Positions 51,243-62,200 of a DNA stretch of 64,000 nt are shown piece after piece. A program made the position numbers and the translations under genes. Location of the stretch: positions 4,712,001 to 4,776,000 of the forward strand of contig OZ231127.1 of assembly GCA_965153355.1 (NCBI GenBank), given 5' to 3'. The DNA is from Flaccisagitta enflata (lineage: Eukaryota > Chaetognatha > Sagittoidea > Aphragmophora). The notes under the pieces were generated by a model, which saw nothing but the letters and a program-made list of their open reading frames with translations, had not been told where the DNA came from and searched no databases. Position 1 is the first letter of the stretch; each line of letters begins with the position of its first letter.

Positions 51243-52267
51243 AGGGTGAAAAACGTCTAATTAGAATACACAGTTCCGAGTTACTCAAATTTCACTATCA
51301 TCATCCAACTTGTGAAAGACGGGAAATAAAGTCCAATAACTGATTTGTTAACTGATTTGTTAACTGATATTTGTTAACTGACGCGCACCAAATAACAATT
51401 TCGCGTTCAGAATGGCGCTTGAGTCATTCCGTCGCCGCACCTGCTTTCCACATAGGCATGATTGGACAACACTCATTCTAGAAAATTCAAGTTCCGTGAC
51501 TTTGTCGTTTGTTTGCATGTTTGTTTGTTTTTTTGTTTGCATGTTTGTTCGTTTGTTTGTTTGTTTGTTTGTTTGATGGCTTGTTTGTTTGTTTCATTAG
51601 TCAGTTCATTCTCATAGACCTCCGGCCCCCACCTCTATAGAATCCTCCGTCCATCAGTGCGTCCGTTGGTCGGTCGGTCCATCTATGAGTCTGTTGCATA
51701 TCTAAAAAGTTAATTGATAGCTATAGCTCGCTCAAGTTGCCACGATAAAGAGCAAAGAAAATGATGTACACAGTTGAATCCTGCCCTAATGGATTTCAAG
51801 GGACTGACATGATATGATTGATTTGTGATAGGGGGGAATCTAAAAGGTAAACCGAATGTTCTAGAAAGCCAAGTGGCTCGCTATCTCTTTCCATATCTCC
51901 CTCTCCTCATCTTCTCTCCTATTACCACCCCGCTCCTTCCCCTCCTCCTCCTCCTCCTCTTCCTCTTCCACTTCCTCCTTCTCCTTCCTGTTAATGCTCT
52001 TTTGTTCCTAACGCCTTTTATTTTGTCTTGATGACCGCCAGGGGAGCGCAAGATTCAAGCCGTCGGGTGATGCGATGGAACCACGGCAAATGATGCTGTA
52101 TCCGGCAGATAACAGACCGACTGATAAAGAGACGCCATCCGACAGAACCACGCCAAATGACGCAGTGTTTCCGGTTTTCCGGCCGACAGAATGAGAGAAG
52201 GTCTCTCGCCGATCGAACGACGCCAAAACATCCTCTTTGACCCAAAAATCCAAGATTCCCGATTCTT

Positions 52268-52444
52268 TTTTTAAGCGCGCGTAAGCGACGCTATAATCCG
52301 TAGTGCCTGTAAGTCCATTTGTTGGTCGGTCCATCTGTCAGTTGGTAACACTTTGCTTTATCGGCGTTTGGGGGCGGCTTTCACATTACTTCCCCCTGCC
52401 CACCCGCACGCGACTTGGATAGCCATGCATCCGGCTTTGATTTT
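52268..52444 (-). mobile_element. hairpin-ended element, degraded copy 22
   Basis: AAGCGCGCGTAAGCGACGC (diverged stem), GGTCGGTCCATCTGTC, AACACTTTGCTTTATCGGCG, CCTGCCCACCCGCACGCGAC, CATCCGGCTTTGATTTT. Confidence 0.5.
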
Positions 52445-52673
52445 CTCTCTCACGCCTGAACTGAGAAACTCTGCTCTAATGAATCCGCCAGTAATAGACC
52501 TCCGTGTATAATGGACTTGCCAATCCTCGATATCTTGCCGGAAACAGCGTCTTGGAAATATAAACCTTGCTACTCGTTTTTGATGCCGCATCGCTGTTCC
52601 AAACCACCCGCAATATTGTCCCTGTCCATCCGCAAGCGACCGCTTATTGAATGTACTATCTAGGAAATAAGTA

Positions 52674-53266
52674 CAGTGGGGTTTTTGGAATAACAGCCTA
52701 AACTGGAGGAAGGTATTTAAGTGTCTTAATTTCATTTGACAAACTTGATATTTGAAATATAAGTTGTTCACTCGATGCTTTTGTCCCTGAGTTTTTTGGT
52801 TGCTATGGAAACCAAAATTATTTTTTCAAACATTCATAACCACTAAAATATCAATATTTTGAGAAATATTGTCAGGGAACATTGCTCAAAATTAAATTTG
52901 CTACAACTTTCCCACAGTATGTTCTGTAAGAATATTGCTCGTTTGGCCGTTGCTAGGGGGCATCACACCTAGCAACCGCTAAATGATGCTCCCTAGCAAC
53001 GGCTAAACGAGCAATATTCTTACAGGACATACTGTGGGAAAGTTGTAGCAAATTTAATTCTGAGCAATGTTCCCTGATAATATTTGTCAAAATATTGATA
53101 TTCTAGTTGTTATAAATGTTCAAAAAAATAATTTTGGTTTCCATAGCAACCAAAAAACTCAGGGACAAAAGCATCAATTGAACAACTTATATTTCAAATA
53201 TCAAATTTGTCAAATGATATTAAGACACTTCCTCCAGTTTAGGCTGTTATTCCACGAACCCCACTG
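52674..53266. mobile_element. 593-bp palindromic MITE with TA flanks
   Basis: Nearly the whole element is one inverted repeat with arms of about 285 bp, centred near 52970. Ends CAGTGGGGTT and AACCCCACTG; TA at 52672-52673 and 53267-53268. It fits a Tc1/mariner-type foldback MITE. An RNA from it would fold into a long hairpin. Confidence 0.8.
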
Positions 53267-53268
53267 TA

Positions 53269-53814
53269 CACTCTTTTCTTTTTATGAGGACCAGTAATTT
53301 TTTTCTGAGGCTGGGATGTCCTTAAATTTCTTCCAATTTCAGGCTGAAATGTTCTTAGCATGTCCTTAGTAATTTTTTTGAGATCTGTTTATCAATGTAC
53401 AGTGATTTCTTGAATTTTAGTTAAACAGGTAACAATCATTTGCCCTTATCTATTTAGTAAGCATTAGTGTTTTGGGTTAGACTCAGAATGGTTGTTTGCT
53501 AAATTAGTACTTACTTGATGGAAAACTAGGAGTGATGCTTGTAGTAACTAGTCAGTGAGGGCTCACAAGGCTCTCTTCCATATTTTTTAGTGTAGGTACA
53601 GTGAGGAATAATGTTCCACCTGTCATTCAATATATAGTATGAATAGATACTATTTATTATTTTCATTTGTTTAAAACTTATTTATTGTAAAGCAAACAAT
53701 TTTTTTTTCCCCTAAATCTGAGGCTGGGCTTTGTCCTTAAAATCTCCTTAATTTTTGGTAAAATTTCAGCCTCATGTCCTTATAAACTTAGTCCTTACTC
53801 AAAAAAAAAGAGTG
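53269..53814. mobile_element. 546-bp MITE abutting the palindromic MITE
   Basis: Ends CACTCTTTTC and AAAAAGAGTG, with TGAGGAC / GTCCTTACTCA further in. TA on both sides; the left TA is also the right TA of the 52674-53266 element. Confidence 0.55.
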
Positions 53815-53819
53815 TATTT

Positions 53820-54785
53820 ACACAAGGATATCTCAGCTTGAAAAAATGCTAGATAGATTTTTAAAAAAAAATCTTCATCAAAAAATCTTCATCAAAAAAT
53901 CTTAAGAATTAGTTCAATCTGGTCTCTGTAACCCTAACTGTTTAAAAACTACAAGTAAAAGAGTAAAACATTCATTTTGTAGATCAGGATAATATTGAGG
54001 GTAAAAAAATGTAAAAATTCATAGATAGTTTTTACACAAGATATCTTTGCTTCCGTAGCAGTTAGATACTTTTTTCAAAAAAGCAGAATAATCTACATTA
54101 GAAAATCTAAAAGATGAATCCAACCTCGTTCCTGTAGCTTTTATTGTTTAGAAATTGCAGACATAATTATGAACACATTCCCAAAATACAAATTTTGCTC
54201 ACGAATGATAAGACAAGAGTATATGCAATTAGTTATAATAACACTGGAAATTTCTTTTAAAACCTTTTACAGGAATATTCAGTTTAAAAACAAGTCACCT
54301 GACACATAGACATTTTCAGTATGGTTATCAAGTAGATACTCTGTAAGAAAATCTTAACATATTGCGGGTGTAAATATACATTTTTCCAAGATAGTATATT
54401 CAGTGTATTATGAAAGCTGGACAATGTAACTACTTAAACCCAAACTAGCTTAAGGATGAGAGCCTTTGGAGCTCTCAATGGTGTTTAATCCGGACCCATC
54501 ACAACTATCCTTCATAATTTCAAAATCATATCTAAGACCATACCACAGAACTTTCTAACGGGAACTCCCACCAGTAAGAAAATTCCATGATTTTCCGCTA
54601 TTTGTGCAATGTGCTGGTGACAAGAAAGAGTACCAGATGAGTGTGCTGAATCGTGAGCCTCGATCCCTCACACCTATCTGATCTTCCCATTGTAAAAAGC
54701 TCATGACACCCACAACTTCCAATCAGTAATCTTCCCACCAAATAGAAAATCCCATCAAATTACTCCATGTCAACCCCAAACTCTG
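53820..54785. other. no gene seen
   Basis: AT-rich. A 31-bp stretch TATGAAAGCTGGACAATGTA.. (54410) resembles TATGAAAGTTGGACGACGTA.. (55573), so some older repeat spans here. Confidence 0.35.
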
Positions 54786-54790
54786 AAATA

Positions 54791-55415
54791 CAGTGAGGCG
54801 CATAAGTAAGTAGCCACTTTTGTAAAGACTATTTTGCTTATTCTAGAAATGATAAAATGAATTTATTGGTGATGATATTAAAGGATTTTTAATTTTCTTT
54901 AATTTGAGACCAATCCCAAATTTGTGGCTCTTTTCGTTTAGAAGTGACGTTAGTTTGAATAGAAGCATATCAAAACCATGTTGGGAAAAAGGGACAAAAA
55001 ATTGGTTCTTTTTTGACAATCAGAAAACTGAGTTGTTTTCTTTAAACTGATGTCATTTGAAAACGAATCAAGCTACAAATCTCTGATTGGACTAGATTTG
55101 TAGAGTTTTTGAAGTTCTTTAAAATGCTCATGGATTTGGAGTCTTTATCATGATTTGTTTTTGATCTATCAAAGAAAAACTAAGTCCATTTTGTGCTTTG
55201 CCCGTAGCTGTTCAGTGATAGATTCTTCTAAATTACTTTTCCTCTTTCAACTTGTATAAATTCCTAACAAATCGAGATATAAGTCTGAGATTGGGCTAGA
55301 TTTGTAGAACTTTCGAAGATCTTTAAAGATCTTACAGATTTTAAGTGTTTTTAAGTGCCAGAACTGACACATTTAGCTTTTGAAAGTACTGGCTACTTAT
55401 TTATGCGCCGCACTG
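54791..55415. mobile_element. 625-bp MITE with TA flanks
   Basis: Ends CAGTG(A/C)GGCGCATAA followed by (G/A)TAAGTAGCCA as inverted repeats; TA at 54789-54790 and 55416-55417. The core shares GAGACCAATCCCAAATTTG and GTCATTTGAAAACGAA with the 7364-7775 element. Tc1/mariner-type by target and ends. No ORF. Confidence 0.75.
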
Positions 55416-55662
55416 TAAGTAGCAGTTATACTGAGATTAAGGACTAATATATACCAAAGGATAATTTCATTACCAAAGGTAACAATGTCAGAATAACATA
55501 CCCTTAGAGGTTAGAATCGAGGATCAACCTTTTACGGGACCGCCGGCATTACATACCAAGGTACTTAGATTTATGAAAGTTGGACGACGTAACTACTCAA
55601 ACGGCTACACCGAAGACTTCATTGAGCAATTACACATTGTGCATAGATTCAATTTCACGTTT

Positions 55663-58100
55663 AGGGTGCACCACACAGAAATCCATGAATATTAGGTTTT
55701 TCACTGTTTTAGCTAATATTGATTATTTTTTTCCTGGTAAACTCATCAAGACACTTCCCCTTGCTACTATTACAGTTCATGTTTGAACTCCAATAGGCAA
55801 TTTAGAGTTTTTAGTGGCTAGTGCTTGATAAATTTTACTTTTTTACACATAGCTACAATTGTCTAGCTCAATTTTAAACTTCAATTATGGATAAAATAGA
55901 GCAACCAGTGCCACCGCCACTTATCTTTTAGTGATACAACATCATGAAAAGCAATCAAGGCAAAAATGAGGAAAATCGCCGCTGTCAGAGTGCTGCAACT
56001 GAATAAAATGTGTATGAAAGAGTTTTTTTAGCATTTTTTCATCTTTGAAACAGTCTCACTGTACCCCAGCCAAATCGCCAAAATGACCTTTTGTTTTGAT
56101 TCAATTTAGAGGTCAAGGTGTTGTCGCTTTAGTTTAGGATGTTCTATGCTACAGAAATCAACATAAGAACACCGTTTTTCAATTCATTTGACCGCTTGTC
56201 ATGACCAATCAAAAATCGAGTATAATGCACTATTTAAACAGAAGGGGGCAAAATGTTGTATTATGAAATCTTATAAAAAATGGTTGAATATTGATAAATC
56301 TGAGCCTCTGAAACTGTTAAATTGCTCAATTCTTCAAAATATGCTCTTATACTAATGATTTGGGTGATTTATTAGCTTAAAATTGCCAACATTTGCTATG
56401 AAAATCAAAAAACAAATTTTTTGCTAATTTTACAGTTTTCCATTATGCTTTTTCTTTAATAAATGGTCATATATCTTAAGGCTAATTCTTTTTTTTGACT
56501 AAAAACCAAATTTCATATCTGTCTGGACATAACCCAAGGTCTCTTGGCATGATTTTTTTACAAAATATAAAAAAAATATAGTAAGCTTTCCCTTTAAAGG
56601 GTGCACCACACAGAAATCCATGAATATTAGGTTTTTCACTGTTTTAGCTAATATTGATTATTTTTTTCCTGGTAAACTCATCAAGACACTTCCCCTTGCT
56701 ACTATTACAGTTCATGTTTGAACTCCAATAGGCAATTTAGAGTTTTTAGTGGCTAGTGCTTGATAAATTTTACTTTTTTACACATAGCTACAATTGTCTA
56801 GCTCAATTTTAAACTTCAATTATGGATAAAATAGAGCAACCAGTGCCACCGCCACTTATCTTTTAGTGATACAACATCATGAAAAGCAATCAAGGCAAAA
56901 AATGAGAAAAATCGCCGCTGTCAGAGTGCTGCAACTGAATAAAATGTGTATGAAAGAGTTTTTTTAGCATTTTTCATCTTTAAAACAGTCTCACTGTACC
57001 CCAGCCAAATCGCCAAAATGACCTTTTGTTTTGATTCAATTTAGAGGTCAAGGTGTTGTCGCTTTAGTTTAGGATGTTCTATGCTACAGAAATCAACATA
57101 AGAACACCGTTTTTCAATTCATTTGACCGCTTGTCATGACCAATCAAAGATCGAGTATAATGCACTATTTAAACAGAAGGGGGCAAAATGTTGTATTATG
57201 AAATCTTATAAAAAATGGTTGAATTTTGATAAATCTGAGCCTCTGAAACTGTTAAATTGCACAATTCTTCAAAATATGCTCTTATACTAATGATTTGGGT
57301 GATTTATTAGCTTAAAATTGCCAACATTTGCTATGAAAATCAAAAAACAATTTTTTGCTAATTTTACAGTTTTCCATTATGCTTTTTCTTTAATAAATGG
57401 TCATATATCTTAAGGCTAATTCTTTTTTTTGACTAAAAACCAAATTTCATATCTGTCTGGACATAACCCAAGGTCTCATGATTTTTTTACAAAATATAAA
57501 AAAAATATAGTAAGCTTTCCCTTTAAAGGGTGCACCACACAGAAATCCATGAATATTAGGTTTTTCACTGTTTTAGCTAATATTGATTATTTTTTTCCTG
57601 GTAAACTCATCAAGACACTTCCCCTTGCTACTATTACAGTTCATGTTTGAACTCCAATAGGCAATTTAGAGTTTTTAGTGGCTAGTGCTTGATAAATTTT
57701 ACTTTTTTACACATAGCTACAATTGTCTAGCTCAATTTTAAACTTCAATTATGGATAAAATAGAGCAACCAGTGCCACCGCCACTTATCTTTTAGTGATA
57801 CAACATCATGAAAAGCAATCAAGGCAAAAATGAGAAAAATCGCCGCTGTCAGAGTGCTGCAACTGAATAAAATGTGTATGAAAGAGTTTTTTTAGCATTT
57901 TTTCATCTTTGAAACAGTCTCACTGTACCCCAGCCAAATCGCCAAAATGACCTTTTGTTTTGATTCAATTTAGAGGTCAAGGTGTTGTCGCTTTAGTTTA
58001 GGATGTTCTATGCTACAGAAATCAACATAAGAACACCGTTTTTCAATTCATTTGACCGCTTGTCATGACCAATCAAAAATCGAGTATAATGCACTATTTA
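55663..58100. repeat. 930-bp tandem repeat, 2.6 copies
   Basis: The block AGGGTGCACCACACAGAAAT starts units at 55663, 56598 and 57527 (periods 935 and 929). The third unit stops near 58100, after GCACTATTTA. Units look more than 98% identical by eye. No coding sequence; the longest frames are short and end in the same place in each unit. Confidence 0.9.
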
Positions 58101-58114
58101 GCATTTTTACACTA

Positions 58115-58877
58115 CCCTGCTTTCAAAAGCGACTGGAACCAGCAAAACCTTTATTGTGCCTAAAGTATTCATATTTAGAAATCCAGATTGGTTTTGTCTT
58201 AAAGCACATAACCTACCATTTATTCATGCAAAATTTCAATGTTGTGGCTCCAACAGTTTGGCTTTCACACAGTTTTGAATGAAAATGTGGTGAGCCCTTT
58301 GAAAGGCTCCTCATGAAAATGATAGATAGACTTTCATAACCTTAAAACAGTGTTATTGTCATATGAATCAAATGAAAATAGCCAGATTGATCTTAAAACA
58401 TAGATATGATTCTAGGTTTATGTATCTTTAGGCAAATAAATCAAATTTGTGATATTCATGTAGCAAATCCAAATTTTCCTCTGTTGTTTAGAGGTCTGAC
58501 AAGTTTTTTGTCCTATCAATTGTCAAAGAAGGCCTAAATTTCTTTGAAAATCACGAGAAATCAAAACTGATGCGACAGGGGGGTCAATTACTACCCAATT
58601 ATGACCAATTGGTCATTCCAGCTCAATGTTAATGAAATTAATTTGACTATATTGATGCAAACTTTTTAAAAAATGCAATTTTTGAGCAAAATTTCATTAA
58701 ATTTCATCAAATTTTCAAAGTAGGTGGAAGCCAAACTGCTAGAGCCACTGATACAAAATCTTGCATGAACAAATGGTAGGTTATTTGCTTTTAGACAAAA
58801 TCAATCTAGATTTTTCAATATGGATACTTTAAGCATAATAAAGGTTTTACTGGTTCCAGTTGCTTTTGAAAACAGGG
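58115..58877. mobile_element. 763-bp element with ~150-bp inverted repeats
   Basis: Ends CCCTG(C/T)TTTCAAAAGC; the arms continue imperfectly for about 150 bp (GGAACCAG, AACCTTTATT, ACATAACCTACCATTT). TA flanks both ends (58113-58114, 58878-58879). No ORF. It lies just beyond the truncated third 930-bp unit. Confidence 0.65.
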
Positions 58878-58879
58878 TA

Positions 58880-59220
58880 TCTTCAAATGATACAATTTTA
58901 CTCCTTATTGAATCACTTCAATATACATTGAGCTAGACAGATGCGGTTTGCGTAGACTGCTTGCAAATTCAAAGGGCTTCATTCATGTCACCAATTTTTC
59001 AATGATTTGTTGAGTCTTTCTGGAGCGATAAGTCTAAATGTAGCGAAGAAAGGGGATCAAAAACGTGGCGAGAATGGTCAGGGAGGCCATCACCCCAAAA
59101 TACCTCACAAAGCGCTTCAAAACACTTCCCAGACAAATGGCGGCTGATATTCAGTTAAATGGGGCTCACACTTAATATTGATGGCTCAACGATCGATTTG
59201 TATCCATTTTCATGGTAAAT
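58880..59220. other. no gene seen
   Basis: Unique-looking sequence leading into the satellite; nothing recognised. Confidence 0.35.
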
Positions 59221-59224
59221 GTGA

Positions 59225-62200
59225 TTTGGCAGTACCCCTGGCCTCCAGTACCCCCTTGTAAAAATAATGAGAAAAAGTGGGGATATATCTTGGCAGTACC
59301 CTCAGCAGTACCCCAGTCTTCTCTTTGGGGAATGATCCTGGCAGTACCCCCTTAAATCTGGCAGTACCCCATGTTATAATGGGGAACTATCCTGGCAGTA
59401 CCTCCTCAACTTGGCAGTACCCTTATATATATTAGGGAACGATCCCAGCAGTATCTAGTCTGTTTGGCAGTACCCCTTTAGAATACATGGGGAATCAAAC
59501 CAGCAGTACCCTTATAAATCTGGCAGTACCCTCCTCATATTGCATGAACAACCAAAAACAGTCAGTGTACAAAATAATAATGTTCATTAAGTGCATCAAT
59601 AAAAAGAGAGGTTTCAAAGTGTTCAAATAGGTAGGGAATACTGATTAAAAAGTTGGGGAACTATCCCAGCAGTACCCACTTCAATCTGGCAGTACCCCTT
59701 ATCAACATAAGAGTGGAGCTATAAAAACCTGAATACAAAGTTGGGGAACTATCCCAGCAGTACCCCCTTCAATCTGGCAGTACCCCCTCCAAACTTTAGA
59801 TTGAAGGCTTGAAAAACTGATTAAAAAGTTGGGAAACTATCCCAGCAGTACCCCCTTCAATCTGGCAGTACCCCATCCAAGCTTAGATTGAAGGCTTGAA
59901 AAACTGATTAAAAAGTTTGGGAACTATCTCAGCAGTACCCCCTTCAATCTGGCAGTACCCCCTTCAAACATGAGATTGAAGTCTTGAAAAACTGATTAAA
60001 AAGCTGGGGAACTATCCCAGCAGTACCCCCTTCAATCTGGCAGTACCCCTTACAGTCAATGGACAAAACATAATAGGTATATATATATCATACTGTTGAC
60101 TTTGATTCAACTTACTGTTCTTAAACAAAATATTGATTGCAACAATCAGCTGTTGAAATAACAGCTGGCTGCAATGAACAAAATCTTGTTCTGAATAAGT
60201 GGTTGTTTGAATTACAGCCGGCTGTAATGCTCCAATTTTGTAAGATTACAGCCGGCTGTAACTTCAACCACCAGTTGTTGTGTACAATATTTTGTTCATG
60301 AACAGTAAGTTGAATAAAGTCAACGGTATGATGTATATACCTATTATGTTTTGTCTACTGACTGCTTATCAACATAAGAGGGGAGCTATAAAAACCTGAA
60401 TACAAAGTTGGGGAACTATCCCAGCAGTACCCCCTTCAATCTGGCAGTACCCCCTTCTAACACGAGATTGAAGGCTTGAAAAACTGAATAAAAAGTTGGG
60501 GAACTATCCCAGCAGTACCCCCTTCAATCTGGCAGTACCCCCTTCAAACACGAGATTGAAGCCTTAAAACACTGATTACAAAGCTGGGAACTATCCCAGC
60601 AGTACCCCCTTCAATCTGGCAGTACCCCTTATCAACATAAGAATGGAGCTATAAAAACCTGAATACAAAGTTGGGGAACTATCCCAGCAGTACCCCCTTC
60701 AATCTGGCAGTACCCCCTCAAACCTTTAGATTGAAGGCTTGAAAAACTGATTAAAAAGTTGGGGAACTATCCCAGCAGTACCCCCTTCAATCTGGCAGTA
60801 CCCCTAATCAACATAAGAGTGGAGCTATAAAAACCTGAATACAAAGTTGGGGAACTATCCCAGCAGTACCCACTTGAATCTGGCAGTGCCCCCTTCAAAC
60901 ACGAGATTGAAGTCTTGAAAAACTGATTAAAAAGCTGGGGAACTATCCCAGCAGTACCCCCTTCCATCTGGCAGTACCCCTTATCAACATAAGAGTGGAG
61001 CTATAAAAACCTGATTACAAAGTTGGGGAACTATCCCAGCAGTACCCCCTTCAATCTGGCAGTACCCCCTCCAAACTTTAGATTGAACTGATTAAAAACT
61101 GATTAAAAAGTTGGGAAACTATCCCAGCAGTACCCCCTTCAATCTGGCAGTACCCCATCCAAACTTAGATTGAAGGCTTGAAAAACTGATTAAAAAGTTG
61201 GAGAACTATCTCAGCAGTACCCCCTTCAATCTGGCAGTACCCACTCCAAATTTTAGATTGAAGGCTTGAAAAACTGATTAAAAAGTTGGGAAACTATCTC
61301 AGCAGTACCCCCTTCAATCTGGCAGTACCCCCTTCAAACACGAGATTGAAGGCTTGAAAAACTGAATAAAAAGTTGGGGAACTATCCCAGCAGTACCCCC
61401 TTCAATCTGGCAGTACCCCCTTCAAACACGAGATTGAAGTCTTAAAACACTGATTACAAAGCTGGGGAACTATCCCAGCAGTACCCCCTTGAATCTGGCA
61501 GTACCCCTTATCAACATAAGAATGGAGCTATAAAAACCTGAATACAAAGTTGGGGAACTATCCCAGCAGTACCCCCTTCAATCTGGCAGTACCCCCTCCA
61601 ACCTTTAGATTGAAGGCATGAAAAACTGATTAAAAAGTTGGGGAACTATCCCAGCAGTACCCCCTTCAATCTGGCAGTACCCCTTATCAACATAAGAGTG
61701 GAGCCATAAAAACCTGAATACAAAGTTGGGGAACTATCCCAGCAGTACCCCCTTCCATCTGGCAGTACCCCCTTCAAACACGAGATTGAAGTCTTGAAAA
61801 ACTGATTAAAAAGCTGGGGAACTATCCCAGCGGTACCCCCTTCAATCTGGCAGTACCCCCTATCAACATAAGAGTGGAGCTATAAAAACCTGATTACAAA
61901 TTTGGGGAACTATCCCAGCAGTACCCCCTATAATCTGGCAGTACCCCCTCAAAACTTTAGTTTGAACTGATTAAAAACTGATTAAAAAGTTGGGAAACTA
62001 TCCCAGCAGTACCCCCTTCAATCTGGCAGTACCCCATCCAAACTTAGATTGAAGGCTTGAAAAACTGATTAAAAAGTTGGGGAACTATCTCAGCAGTACC
62101 CCCTTCAATCTGGCAGTACCCCCTTCAAACAAGAGATTGAAGTCTTGAAAAACTGATTAAAAAGCTGGGGAACTATCCCAGCAGTACCCCCTTCAATCTG

